Positions 1 to 8,655 are shown, counted from the first letter of the stretch. The stretch: 64,000 bases of DNA from Cellulophaga sp. RHA19 (GCF_002813425.1 NZ_PHUL01000001.1:248001-312000); one strand, 5' to 3'. The notes: a model not told the origin generated them from the letters alone. Translations and numbers: made by a program.

Positions 1-144
1 TTTTTTAAAGGCGCAATTGCTAGGCAAAGTATGAGTGTTTTAGGTACTGATTTTTTAAAAAGGTTTGATTTTTATATTAGTGCAGATAGAACATTTATGT
101 ACTTAAAGCCAAACAAAAACTATAATTTACCCTATAACAAATAA
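1..144 (+). CDS. C-terminal end of a retropepsin-like aspartyl protease family protein (partial)
   Basis: An open frame runs in from the left edge and stops with TAA at 142-144. The 47 visible residues include SVLGTDFLKRFDFYIS and end in MYLKPNKNYN. This resembles the C-terminal end of bacteroidetal aspartyl-protease-like proteins, where a G(T/N)DFL-type segment is followed by a strand and a short hydrophilic tail. The catalytic part lies outside the window, so neither activity nor secretion can be judged. The family call rests on this short motif only. Confidence 0.45.
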   Translation, partial: FFKGAIARQSMSVLGTDFLKRFDFYISADRTFMYLKPNKNYNLPYNK

Positions 145-169
145 CATTAAATCAAAAAATAAATAGTAA

Positions 170-487
170 ATGGATGTTTTAGATCATTTTACAGAATTAG
201 TAAATAAGCACTTTATTACACAACACGAGATTTCTTTTTATGAAAAAGAACTTGGTTTAAAACCTAAGTATTTAAGTAAACTTGCTAAAAAAAATAATTT
301 ACAACCACCTTGTCAAGTTTTATTAGAAAAGCAAATAACACACGGCAAACAATTGCTAAAACAAACAGATAAAACCATTAAAGAAATTGCTTTTGAAATG
401 AACTTTGAAGATCATTTTTATTTTAGTAAAGTATTTAAACGCAAAACTGGGCAAACACCTACAGAATACAGAAGTTCTTTAAAGTGA
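170..487 (+). CDS. AraC-family DNA-binding domain protein, lacking a sensor domain
   Basis: A 105-residue protein that is essentially only the two helix-turn-helix motifs of an AraC/XylS regulator. The first HTH is around residues 20-45 (ELGLKPKYLSKLAKK). The second, around 65-100, ends with the family signature FYFSKVFKRKTGQTPTEYR. Family members normally carry 150-200 residues of ligand-binding domain ahead of this. Here the codon directly before the ATG is a stop, so no longer protein is possible without a frameshift. It follows the protease-like gene by 25 bp and precedes the CMD-family gene. It is either a genuine minimal regulator or the remnant of a full-length gene. A role in controlling the downstream gene is inference. 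Confidence 0.8.
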   Translation: MDVLDHFTELVNKHFITQHEISFYEKELGLKPKYLSKLAKKNNLQPPCQVLLEKQITHGKQLLKQTDKTIKEIAFEMNFEDHFYFSKVFKRKTGQTPTEYRSSLK

Positions 488-497
488 ACCTTTGTCC

Positions 498-529
498 ATT
501 GCCAATTGTTATACACGGCTATACCTTTG
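498..529 (+). promoter_or_regulatory. Candidate Bacteroidetes-type promoter upstream of the CMD-family gene
   Basis: TACCTTTG at 522-529 matches the Bacteroidetes -7 consensus TAnnTTTG. An ATTG at 498-501 lies 20 nt upstream, the usual distance of the -33 element. The start codon at 558 is 28 nt downstream of the box. Confidence 0.45.
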
Positions 530-557
530 CTTTTTTAAAAATTAAAAATTAGCAGAA

Positions 558-1118
558 ATGAAAAATTTTACAAAGCATAGCATAGAAAGCGCTCCAGAAG
601 CATCTAAAGAACTCTTAAAATACGGAGAGCAAAAATACGGAGCTGTGCCTAACTTGTTTAAATATATGGCTGGCGCACCTGCATCTTTAGAAGCGTATAA
701 CAGTTTATTTAAAATATTTTCTACTACGTCTTTTACAGCTGGTGAGCAACACCTAATATTACTTGCTGCAAGTGTTGTTAACAAATGTGATTATTGTACT
801 GCTGCACATACTAGAGCCGCTAAAGCAAATGGTGTAGCATCTAAAACCCTAAATGCTATACGCAAACAAAAACAGCTAGAAGACACTAGGTTAGATGTAC
901 TTGTAAATATTACCAAAAAAATTACAGAGACCAGAGGTAACGTTTCTAAAAACGATTTAGAGGTTTTTTACAATGCAGGTTTTTCCCCAGAAAATATAAT
1001 GGAAATTATTGTTGGCGTATCCTTAAAAACCCTAAGTAACTACATTAACCACATTACAGAAAATGTGATAAACGAATCTTTAGAACCTTTTGCGGTTGGT
1101 AAAGAAATTGAAGATTAA
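558..1118 (+). CDS. Carboxymuconolactone decarboxylase / AhpD-like family protein
   Basis: A 186-residue protein with the AhpD-type motif: Glu63, then Cys77-x-x-Cys80 and His84 (CDYCTAAH). In AhpD-like proteins this set forms a redox-active disulfide with a proton-relay His/Glu. That supports an alkylhydroperoxidase or peroxidase-like role rather than lactone decarboxylation. No signal peptide is visible, so it should be cytoplasmic. It has its own candidate promoter and is followed by a terminator at 1149, which makes it monocistronic. The substrate is unknown. The HTH-only regulator just upstream may control it, but nothing in the sequence proves this. Confidence 0.85.
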   Translation: MKNFTKHSIESAPEASKELLKYGEQKYGAVPNLFKYMAGAPASLEAYNSLFKIFSTTSFTAGEQHLILLAASVVNKCDYCTAAHTRAAKANGVASKTLNAIRKQKQLEDTRLDVLVNITKKITETRGNVSKNDLEVFYNAGFSPENIMEIIVGVSLKTLSNYINHITENVINESLEPFAVGKEIED

Positions 1119-1148
1119 AAAATTCAGATCATTATTATACTTTTATAC

Positions 1149-1178
1149 AAACCACCATTTAGGTGGTTTTGTTTTTTT
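1149..1178 (+). terminator. Rho-independent terminator of the CMD-family gene
   Basis: Stem AAACCACC (1149-1156) pairs with GGTGGTTT (1162-1169) around a 5-nt loop and is followed by TTG and seven T residues. Confidence 0.8.
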
Positions 1179-1205
1179 AACTTGTGAGTTATTTACGTAT
1201 TTAAT

Positions 1206-2291
1206 ATGAAACATATAGTTTATACCTGTTTTCTAGCAATTTTGTTTTTAACGTCTTGTAAAACCAATTCAAGAACCTTAATAACCAATGCAAACAAAGA
1301 CATTACATATTGGGGAAGAGTAGATACTACTGCGACAGATAGTACAGATTTACATTGGTCTGGCACATCTATAAAATTAAATTTTGAAGGTTCCGATATA
1401 GAAGCCTTATTACAAGATGAAAAAGGAGAAAACTACTATAATATTCTTGTAGATAATGACAGCACTAAATTATTACGATTAGATACTACAAAACGTTATT
1501 ATACACTTGCCCGTAATTTAAAAAAAGGAAAGCATACTGTAGAGTTGTTTAAAAGAACAGAATGGGATAAAGGCAAAACAAGCTTTTTTGGTTTTAAACT
1601 GAATAAAAAAGGTAAAATACTACCAAAAGACACACCTAAAACCAGAAAAATTGAATTTTACGGAAACTCTATTACTGCTGGTTATGCTGTTGAAGATTAT
1701 ACTGGCAATGACAGACCAGATAGTACATACACCAACAATTATTTAAGTTACGCTGCTATTACAGCCAGACATTTTAATGCCGAATACAGAGCTATTTGCA
1801 AAAGCGGAATTGGAATTACTGTAAGCTGGTTTCCCATAATAATGCCAGAGCTATACAATAGGCTAAATCCTAATAATAAAAACAGCTTATGGGATTTTTC
1901 TTTGTACCAGCCAGATATAGTTGTTGTAAATTTATTTCAGAATGATTCTTGGATAGTGAATATGCCAAAAAATGAAGAATTTAAACATAGGTTTGGGAAC
2001 AAAAAACCAGAAGACGACTTTTTTGTTACTGCCTACCAAAACTTTATTACTAGCCTAAGAAAAGAATATCCTAATGCTAAAATTATATGTGCTTTAGGAG
2101 CTATGAATGCTACAAAAGAAGACTCTAAATGGATGAGTTTTATTAGCAAAGCGGCAACAAAATTAGCAGATAAAAATGTTTATACTCATTTTATGCCTTA
2201 TAAAAATACACCTGGGCATCCATCTATAAAAGAGCAAGAAGATATGGCTAAAAGTCTTATTACTTTTATTGATAAAAACATAGACTGGTAA
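1206..2291 (+). CDS. SGNH/GDSL-type esterase lipoprotein, carbohydrate esterase family 2-like
   Basis: A 361-residue lipoprotein: its N-terminus ends in the lipobox LTSC with Cys18. Residues about 30-135 form a beta-rich domain like the CE2 N-terminal domain. An SGNH hydrolase follows with nucleophile Ser155 in FYGNSITAGY, the block-III-like NLFQNDSW near residue 245, and catalytic His338 in TPGHPS. CE2 enzymes remove acetyl groups from plant or algal polysaccharides, so a surface or periplasmic deacetylase is likely. It is followed in the same direction by another lipoprotein gene after 139 bp. The exact sugar substrate cannot be read from the sequence. Confidence 0.85.
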   Translation: MKHIVYTCFLAILFLTSCKTNSRTLITNANKDITYWGRVDTTATDSTDLHWSGTSIKLNFEGSDIEALLQDEKGENYYNILVDNDSTKLLRLDTTKRYYTLARNLKKGKHTVELFKRTEWDKGKTSFFGFKLNKKGKILPKDTPKTRKIEFYGNSITAGYAVEDYTGNDRPDSTYTNNYLSYAAITARHFNAEYRAICKSGIGITVSWFPIIMPELYNRLNPNNKNSLWDFSLYQPDIVVVNLFQNDSWIVNMPKNEEFKHRFGNKKPEDDFFVTAYQNFITSLRKEYPNAKIICALGAMNATKEDSKWMSFISKAATKLADKNVYTHFMPYKNTPGHPSIKEQEDMAKSLITFIDKNIDW

Positions 2292-2430
2292 GGTCATTGC
2301 CTAATTTTAAAAACCATATATCATTTATACAAAATAAATACTGTAAGTTTTTTCTACAGATTTAACATCATATACATTACAACTGTCTAGTAAATTTATA
2401 TTTTAGCAGATCCAAATAATCTACCAAAAT

Positions 2431-3249
2431 ATGAAAACCAAAACCTATAGTACACTAATTATACTTAGTTGCGTGCTTTTTTTAACCAGTTGTAACAACA
2501 ACAAACCCAAATGGAAACAGCTTTTTAATGGTAAAGACCTTAAAGGCTGGCAAATAAAAATTAGAAATCATCCTTTAAATGACAACTACGCAAATACATT
2601 TAGCGTAAAAGACGGTAACATACAAGTACGCTACAATAACTACGGAGATTTTAATCAGCAATACGGACACTTATTTTATAAAAAGCCATACAGCGCATAT
2701 TTAATAGGTGTAGAATATAGATTTGTTGGTGAACAAGCCAAAGGTGGCGAAGGTTGGGCTACAAGAAATAGCGGTATTATGCTACACGGACAGTCACCAA
2801 ACACAATGTCTGTAGAGCAAGATTTTCCTAACTCTATAGAACTACAACTTTTAGGTGGCAATGGTAAAGATGAGCGTACTACAGCCAATATATGCACACC
2901 AGGTACGCAGTATGTTTTTAATAATGAAATAAAGCAAGAACACTGTGCAAGCTCTACCTCTAAAACGTATCACGGAGAACAGTGGGTACGTGTTGAAGCT
3001 CTAGTTTTAAGAGATTCTTTAATAGTACACTATGTAAATGGAGAAGAAGTACTGCGCTATACAAAACCTCAACTAGACCCTGTAAACGGAGCCAAAGAAG
3101 GCAAACCATTAACCAGTGGTAGCATCTCTTTACAAAGTGAAAGTCATCCTGTAGATTTTAGAAAGGTAGAAATAGTAAACTTAGAAAAATACATTACAGA
3201 CCAAGGCAAACTAACAGAAGTAATTAATGAGCTGTTAGCAAAAAATTAA
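2431..3249 (+). CDS. DUF1080-family lipoprotein (3-keto-disaccharide hydrolase-like)
   Basis: A 272-residue lipoprotein with lipobox LTSC at Cys21. The rest is one concanavalin-like jelly-roll domain opening with the family signature WKQLFNGKDLKGWQIK. It contains the usual GEGWATRNSGIMLHGQ and GEQWVRVEALVL segments. DUF1080 proteins act on or bind sugars, and some hydrolyse 3-keto-glycosides. It probably stands with the esterase upstream as part of glycan use, which is inference. A strong bidirectional hairpin lies immediately downstream, shared with the converging metE. Confidence 0.85.
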   Translation: MKTKTYSTLIILSCVLFLTSCNNNKPKWKQLFNGKDLKGWQIKIRNHPLNDNYANTFSVKDGNIQVRYNNYGDFNQQYGHLFYKKPYSAYLIGVEYRFVGEQAKGGEGWATRNSGIMLHGQSPNTMSVEQDFPNSIELQLLGGNGKDERTTANICTPGTQYVFNNEIKQEHCASSTSKTYHGEQWVRVEALVLRDSLIVHYVNGEEVLRYTKPQLDPVNGAKEGKPLTSGSISLQSESHPVDFRKVEIVNLEKYITDQGKLTEVINELLAKN

Positions 3250-3255
3250 TTCTTA

Positions 3256-3294
3256 AAAAAAAGCCTTTAGCAAATACGCTAAAGGCTTTTTTAA
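3256..3294. terminator. Bidirectional terminator between the DUF1080 gene and metE
   Basis: AAAGCCTTTAGC (3260-3271) pairs perfectly with GCTAAAGGCTTT (3278-3289) around a 6-nt loop. A-rich and T-rich flanks give a T-tract on both strands, which suits the convergent genes on either side. Confidence 0.85.
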
Positions 3295-3295
3295 T

Positions 3296-5614
3296 TTAAT
3301 ATGCTTTTTCTAATTTAGAACGCATTGTTTTTGCAGCAGCCACCAAATTCTCTAAAGCAGCTTTTGTTTCTGGCCAATCTCTAGTTTTTAATCCGCAATC
3401 CGGATTTACCCAAATATTGTCTGTTGGCAGTAACTTACTTGCTTTTACTAATAACTCTTCTATCTCTAACAAAGTAGGTACACGTGGCGAGTGTATGTCA
3501 TAAACTCCAGGTCCTATTTCATTAGGATATTTAAAGTCTACAAAAACATTTAATAAATCCATTTTAGATCTAGATGTTTCTATAGTAATTACGTCTGCAT
3601 CTAAACTAGTAATATGCTCTATAATATCATTAAACTCAGAATAACACATATGTGTATGTATTTGTGTTTTGTCTGCTACACCAGAAGTTGCTATTTTAAA
3701 ACTCTCTACAGCCCAATTTAAATAGGTACTCCAATACTCTTTTCGCAAAGGCAAGCCTTCTCTAATTGCAGGTTCATCTACCTGTATTACTTGTATACCA
3801 GCTTGCTCTAAATCTACTACCTCATCTCTTATAGCTAAGGCAATTTGCTTACAGGTTGTAGAACGTGCTTGGTCATTACGCACAAAAGACCATTGTAAAA
3901 TAGTAATTGGCCCAGTAAGCATCCCTTTTACAAATTTAGAGCTTAAAGACTGTGCATAAGCAGACCATTTTACGGTTATTGCTGATGGTCTAGACACGTC
4001 TCCAAATAATATTGGTGGCTTAACAGCTCTACTACCATAACTTTGCACCCAACCAAAACTAGAGATTGCAAACCCTTCTAGTTTTTCTCCAAAATACTCT
4101 ACCATATCATTACGCTCACACTCTCCGTGCACTAGAACATCTAACCCTATTTTTTCCTGAAAACGTATGGTTTCTTCAATCTCTTGTTTAATAAGTTCGT
4201 TATAAGCATCTAAACTAAGTTCTTTTTTCTTTAATTTAGATCGCCAACTCCTCACCTCTTTTGTTTGCGGAAAAGATCCTATAGTTGTTGTTGGGTATGC
4301 AGGTAATTTTAACTGATCTTTTTGTATTTTTTGACGTGTTAAAAACTCAGCATTACGCTCACTATCATTTGCAGTTAATAAACTTACCCTAGCTTTTACC
4401 GCTGCATTATGTATAACTGAAGACTCTTTTTTTGTGCTATGCGCTCTGTTGTTGTTTAATAATTTTGCAGCAACCTCTTTACTAGTATCTCCTGTTACAA
4501 GTTTTTTAATTGTAACCAACTCGTCTACCTTTTGTTTAGCAAAAGCCAACCATTGTTTTACACTTGCAGGTAAGGTTTCTTCATTCTGTTCTAAATCTAA
4601 ATCGTAAGGTGAGTGTAATAAAGAACAAGATGTTGCTAGCCAAACTTTGTCTATACCTATTTTAGATTCAACTTTTTTTACAGTCGCAATTGTGTCTTCA
4701 AAATTAGTTTTCCAAATATTACGTCCGTCAATTAAACCTAAAGAAAGTATTTTGTCATTTTTAAAATTAGCTGCATCTAAAACATCATCTAACTGTAAAG
4801 AACAACGTACCAAATCTAAATGTAAAGCGTGTACAGGCAATTGTAAAACTGTTTCTAGGTTATCGCCATAACAATCAAAATAACTAGTTAAAATAATTTT
4901 TAAACTAGAAAACTTACTTGCTAACTCTTTATATAATTTTTTGATAGCCTCCCTGTCCTTATCCGTAATATCTAAAGCCAAACAAGGCTCATCTATTTGT
5001 ATGTGCGTTGCACCAGCATCTACAAGTCCTTCAATTAGCTTGTAAAAAACTGGTAAAAGATCATCTAATAAATCTATTTTATTAAAACCTTCTTCTTTTT
5101 CTTTCCCTAAAAGCAAATATGTAACCGGACTTAACACTACTGGTTTGGTAGTAATATTATGTGCTAATGCCTCTTTAAACTCGTTAATTGGTTTTAAAGA
5201 GAATAATTCAAATTTCTGATTTGCTGTAAACTCTGGTACTAGATAATGGTAGTTGGTATCAAACCACTTGGTCATTTCCATAGCAGTAACATCAAACTCA
5301 TTATTTTGTAAGCCTCTTGCCATTGCAAAATACAGATCTAGCTTAGATTCTTTTTCTTTTATTTTCTGATATCTTGCAGGAATACAACCATAGGTTAAGG
5401 TAGCATCTAAAACCTGATCATAAAAAGAAAAATCGTTAGACGGAATAAGGTCTATACCTGCTTGTTGCATTAGCCTCCAGTTAGACAATTTTAACTGCTT
5501 ACCCATTTCTACTAATTCAGTTTTAGTAGCTGCTCCTTTCCAGTATCTTTCGCTTACTTTTTTTAACTCTCTCTTAGCTCCAATTCTTGGGTAACCTAAA
5601 ACATTAGTTTTCAT
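3296..5614 (-). CDS. metE: Cobalamin-independent methionine synthase
   Basis: A full-length 772-residue MetE, which transfers the methyl group of 5-methyl-tetrahydropteroyl-triglutamate to homocysteine. The N-terminus MKTNVLGYPRIGAKRELKK is the family hallmark. The C-terminal catalytic half carries the zinc ligands in THMCYSEF (His, Cys) and in NPDCGLKTRDWPE (Cys). Length matches the family (about 750-770). It reads away from a divergent Lrp/AsnC regulator 157 bp off, and ends in a bidirectional terminator. No SAM or cobalamin riboswitch is visible in the short leader. A TAAACTTTG sequence (minus strand, 5640-5648) is a possible -7 element with 3-nt spacing. Confidence 0.97.
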   Translation of the reverse strand: MKTNVLGYPRIGAKRELKKVSERYWKGAATKTELVEMGKQLKLSNWRLMQQAGIDLIPSNDFSFYDQVLDATLTYGCIPARYQKIKEKESKLDLYFAMARGLQNNEFDVTAMEMTKWFDTNYHYLVPEFTANQKFELFSLKPINEFKEALAHNITTKPVVLSPVTYLLLGKEKEEGFNKIDLLDDLLPVFYKLIEGLVDAGATHIQIDEPCLALDITDKDREAIKKLYKELASKFSSLKIILTSYFDCYGDNLETVLQLPVHALHLDLVRCSLQLDDVLDAANFKNDKILSLGLIDGRNIWKTNFEDTIATVKKVESKIGIDKVWLATSCSLLHSPYDLDLEQNEETLPASVKQWLAFAKQKVDELVTIKKLVTGDTSKEVAAKLLNNNRAHSTKKESSVIHNAAVKARVSLLTANDSERNAEFLTRQKIQKDQLKLPAYPTTTIGSFPQTKEVRSWRSKLKKKELSLDAYNELIKQEIEETIRFQEKIGLDVLVHGECERNDMVEYFGEKLEGFAISSFGWVQSYGSRAVKPPILFGDVSRPSAITVKWSAYAQSLSSKFVKGMLTGPITILQWSFVRNDQARSTTCKQIALAIRDEVVDLEQAGIQVIQVDEPAIREGLPLRKEYWSTYLNWAVESFKIATSGVADKTQIHTHMCYSEFNDIIEHITSLDADVITIETSRSKMDLLNVFVDFKYPNEIGPGVYDIHSPRVPTLLEIEELLVKASKLLPTDNIWVNPDCGLKTRDWPETKAALENLVAAAKTMRSKLEKAY

Positions 5615-5696
5615 ATTACTATAAATTTATTATTCTATGCAAAGTTTACAATAATAAATATTTCAGCTAAATAACACCTAAAATTTAGAAATAAGA

Positions 5697-5713
5697 ACTA
5701 CACTTTATGTAGT
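5697..5713. promoter_or_regulatory. Candidate operator in the metE/lrp divergent region
   Basis: A perfect inverted repeat, ACTACA-n5-TGTAGT, sits between the divergent genes. It is 21 nt upstream of the -7 box of the Lrp-type gene, so it covers the expected -33 region. Lrp/AsnC proteins bind short dyads like this one; that this protein binds here is inference. Confidence 0.4.
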
Positions 5714-5734
5714 AAAAAGAATAATAATCTTTTC

Positions 5735-5742
5735 TATATTTG
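5735..5742 (+). promoter_or_regulatory. Candidate -7 promoter element of the Lrp-family gene
   Basis: TATATTTG matches TAnnTTTG and lies 29 nt upstream of the ATG at 5772. No clear TTG is present at the -33 position. Confidence 0.4.
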
Positions 5743-5771
5743 TTTATCATCAATTTTTAGACAAATTTTCT

Positions 5772-6233
5772 ATGAGTAACTTAGATAAGATAGATGTACA
5801 ACTTTTACGTTTACTACAATTAAACTCTACTTTAACATCTAAAGAGTTAGCAAATAAGGTAAACCTATCTACTACACCAGTATTTGAAAGAATAAAAAGG
5901 TTAGAAAGAAACGGATTTATTAAAAAATATGTTGCCGTTTTAGATGCTGAAAAGTTAGAGAAAGGATTAACTGTATTTTGCAACATTAAACTAAAACAGC
6001 ACACAAAAGATATAGGACATAATTTTGTGAAAGAAATTAAGTCTATAAAAGAAGTAACAGAGTGTTACAATATATCTGGTGATTTTGATTTTTTACTTAA
6101 AGTACAAGTAAAGGATATGTTGCATTACCAAGACTTTGTTTTAAATGGTTTAGGCTCTGTAAAAAGTGTAGGAAGTACACATAGTACGTTTGTTATGGGA
6201 GAAATAAAAAACACCTACGCTATACCAATTTAG
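5772..6233 (+). CDS. Lrp/AsnC-family transcriptional regulator
   Basis: A 153-residue cytoplasmic regulator of normal family length. The N-terminal winged HTH is at about residues 5-50 (LLRLLQLNSTLTSKELANKV, STTPVFERIKRLE). An RAM/ACT-like effector domain fills the C-terminal half (GDFDFLLKVQVKDMLHYQDF). The family controls amino-acid metabolism as octamers that sense amino acids. Its divergent placement against metE suggests methionine-related control and probably autoregulation through the shared 157-bp region. That link is inference. The ATG at 5772 is supported by the -7 element 29 nt upstream. Confidence 0.9.
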   Translation: MSNLDKIDVQLLRLLQLNSTLTSKELANKVNLSTTPVFERIKRLERNGFIKKYVAVLDAEKLEKGLTVFCNIKLKQHTKDIGHNFVKEIKSIKEVTECYNISGDFDFLLKVQVKDMLHYQDFVLNGLGSVKSVGSTHSTFVMGEIKNTYAIPI

Positions 6234-6251
6234 ATATAATGTAGGTGTTTT
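6206..6251 (+). terminator. Possible terminator overlapping the 3' end of the Lrp-family gene
   Basis: AACACCTAC near 6209-6217 pairs with GTAGGTGTT (6241-6249), followed by a short T-run. The loop of about 23 nt contains the stop codon. The long loop lowers confidence. Confidence 0.4.
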
Positions 6252-6270
6252 AAAATATTGTATTTTTTAT

Positions 6271-6786
6271 TTAGAATCTCTTTATTGTTTTTATAGTATG
6301 CATAATACCTATAGAAACGGTAGACCACTCTGTATTATTTCCTAATTGTATACCTGTGTAAGATAAGTTAAGTTCTGTACTCTCTCCCATTAAATAACCT
6401 ATTTGAGGTCTGTAATAAAAACCACCGTCATTACCATCGTTAAGTCCAAAACCCTGACCTAAATCTGCACCAAAAGAAAAAGAATTAGATGTCCAAACAC
6501 GCACAGAAGCAGCTGCTTTTAAAAACTGAATATCTGGTAAATCATTAGTAATAGTACCTGTATGATATTTTTCTGCAAAGCCGTGTATGTAACCAGCTGT
6601 TACACCTAAATCTACAACTTCACCTAACGCCCACATATGCCCTATATCAGCAGCAACCATTAAGCTTACCTTGTCTGTAAAATCATCTATAGGAATACCG
6701 CCTTGTATGCCTATTTTTAATCCTTCTTGGGCAGACAAATTAGCTACGCTAATGATACACACAATTAATAATACAATTTTTTTCAT
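6271..6786 (-). CDS. Small outer-membrane beta-barrel protein
   Basis: A 171-residue protein with a classic signal peptide (MKKIVLLIVCIISVANLSAQ). The mature part is built of alternating, aromatic-rich strands such as FSFGADLGQGFGL and TELNLSYTGIQLG. It ends in an aromatic residue (KRF), as porin-like barrels often do. The size suits an eight-stranded barrel. No enzymatic motif is visible and the function is unknown. It has its own candidate promoter 28 nt upstream and no partner gene in the same transcript. Confidence 0.75.
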   Translation of the reverse strand: MKKIVLLIVCIISVANLSAQEGLKIGIQGGIPIDDFTDKVSLMVAADIGHMWALGEVVDLGVTAGYIHGFAEKYHTGTITNDLPDIQFLKAAASVRVWTSNSFSFGADLGQGFGLNDGNDGGFYYRPQIGYLMGESTELNLSYTGIQLGNNTEWSTVSIGIMHTIKTIKRF

Positions 6787-6813
6787 TTTGTTTTTGGTTT
6801 AGTTATTTATTGT

Positions 6814-6821
6814 CAAAACTA
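6814..6821 (-). promoter_or_regulatory. Candidate -7 element for the beta-barrel gene
   Basis: Minus-strand TAGTTTTG matches TAnnTTTG and lies 27 nt upstream of the ATG at 6786. Confidence 0.4.
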
Positions 6822-6911
6822 AACTCTTAATCAAAATAAGCACAATTTATGTTGCAAAACGCTTGTTTACAGTTGTAGAACAACTGTTTTATAAAGCCTT
6901 AAACCAAAAAA

Positions 6912-8495
6912 TTATTTATTAATAGCGTCTAAAATCCATTCTAACTCTGGGTCACAGTTGTTTTTGCGGTCTTCTAAAGTAGGTGTAATAGTTACATCTG
7001 GTTTAACACCGTAACCTTCAACTTTAGATTTATAAGGGGTTTCTAAAACCATTAACCCAAAGTATAGCATTAGTTTAGAATTTGGTAGTCTTACCAATTT
7101 TGTTTGGCCTGCTACAGTACTATTGTATGCTCCTCCTGTTTCCTCACCAACAATAACTCCTCTTTTACGTGCTTTTACAACATTAGAAAACACAGAAGAT
7201 GCAGAAAAAGAACGGCCATTTATTAATACGTACACATTACCTTTATAATTATTTTCTTTAGGCTCTGCTACTTTAGTTTCCTTAAACTTATATACCAACT
7301 TGCCATTTTTTTTGCGTGCTTTAAAAACTTCTTTAAAAAATACAAATGGTACAAATAAAGACTTGTATGCTGCTCCATAAGCTGTTTTATTACGAGACAT
7401 ATAAGACTTTATAATTGGGTATCTTGTGTTTACCTCTCCTTCTTCAACAAACTTAAATTCTTCTTTTGCTAAGTAAGAAAATAAATCGTGAATTTCTACC
7501 AGCCTACCACCTCCATTATCTCGCAAGTCTATAATTAAATCTTTAGTTTTTGCAGAATCTATTTTTTTAAAAGCCTCTTCATAAAAAGCTTCATAGTCAC
7601 CCCTACTAAAGCTTCTAATTTTCATATAAGCAACAGTACTATCTTCTCCTATAAAATCTAAATTTCTGTTATTATTTTTTTCAGAATAACTATACCCGTA
7701 TTTACGATAATTCTCTAACTTTTTCTTTAACTTTTTTGAAGCAAGTTTACGTTCTTCTTTTGTCTTTTTAATTGGTTTTTTATCTTTTAAACTATCTTTT
7801 TTTTGTTTAGGAAACCTTGTAGAATCTCTTGGTATTCTTCTAAAAACTTTAGTGTATAAACTATCATTTTTAGAAAAAGTAACCTCTAAACTATCTAATC
7901 TTCCTTTATCTTGATAGTAATATCTAGCTAGTTTCTGCGCAGCATATTTATTATGAAAAGTTGTGTTATACCCATCTGAAGAAAAATAAGTTTTGTATCT
8001 TTTTAGCAAGTCATCAATAGAATCATCTCCTAACTTTACCACTCTGCTCCCTACCATTGTACTATCTTCACCTAGTGTATTCTTCACCAAAACAGCATCT
8101 TCTACGTTTTCAAACCTTAAATAAGACCATTCGTTTTTAAGTTTATTAAAAGCTTTATTTTCTTTACGGGTGTATTTTTTTGTTGGTACAGAAATACCTG
8201 CGTGTCCTTGTCTAACCTCCACTACAACAGGAGCCAATTTTTCATAAAAGGCATAAGTAGTCATTGGTTTTGTAATACTACTTTTTAAAGCCAAAAACTT
8301 AGCATCTAACTCCTTTTTTGGCGTATACAGGTATAATTGAGGATGTAATTTTTGTAGTTTTCTATAAGCTACATCAACATCTTTATGCAGTTCATCTACA
8401 CTATGTAACTTGGTTATTTGATGATTGTGTTTTTCTATACTGGCGCATGAAGTAATTAACAGTAATGGCAAAAGATAAAACAATAATTTTCTCAA
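6912..8495 (-). CDS. S41-family (C-terminal processing-like) peptidase lipoprotein
   Basis: A secreted S41 serine protease. The frame opens at an ATG at 8552, but the region before residue 20 is unlike a signal peptide. A TTG at 8495 begins a clean lipoprotein signal (RKLLFYLLPLLLITSC, lipobox Cys17), so I place the start there, giving 527 residues. The catalytic core carries DLRDNGGG, the nucleophile segment GRSFSASSVFSNVV, and GEETGGAYNS. A Lys/Arg/Ser-rich insertion lies in the middle (about residues 210-265). The role is probably cleavage of peptides in the periplasm or at the surface. It is a single gene, with divergent SanA-like and downstream beta-barrel neighbours. Confidence 0.85.
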   Translation of the reverse strand: MRKLLFYLLPLLLITSCASIEKHNHQITKLHSVDELHKDVDVAYRKLQKLHPQLYLYTPKKELDAKFLALKSSITKPMTTYAFYEKLAPVVVEVRQGHAGISVPTKKYTRKENKAFNKLKNEWSYLRFENVEDAVLVKNTLGEDSTMVGSRVVKLGDDSIDDLLKRYKTYFSSDGYNTTFHNKYAAQKLARYYYQDKGRLDSLEVTFSKNDSLYTKVFRRIPRDSTRFPKQKKDSLKDKKPIKKTKEERKLASKKLKKKLENYRKYGYSYSEKNNNRNLDFIGEDSTVAYMKIRSFSRGDYEAFYEEAFKKIDSAKTKDLIIDLRDNGGGRLVEIHDLFSYLAKEEFKFVEEGEVNTRYPIIKSYMSRNKTAYGAAYKSLFVPFVFFKEVFKARKKNGKLVYKFKETKVAEPKENNYKGNVYVLINGRSFSASSVFSNVVKARKRGVIVGEETGGAYNSTVAGQTKLVRLPNSKLMLYFGLMVLETPYKSKVEGYGVKPDVTITPTLEDRKNNCDPELEWILDAINK

Positions 8496-8655
8496 GGGTT
8501 GTGGTTTTATGGTTTTTGAACTATATTTTCTTAATTGCAAGAAACACAGCACATTTTATGCCAATAAAGTTAAAATATTATGTAAACTAAAAATATATTT
8601 TAACAATACTTTATTTTTAACAATTCTATAGCTCTATTTTGTACCTTTAACTTGT

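Noticed and set aside
6869..6887. ACAGTTGT-n3-ACAACTGT hairpin downstream of the S41 gene
   Set aside because: The T-run follows only on the plus strand, where no gene ends. On the minus strand it lacks a T-tract, so it was not called a terminator; it could be an operator but has no supporting context.
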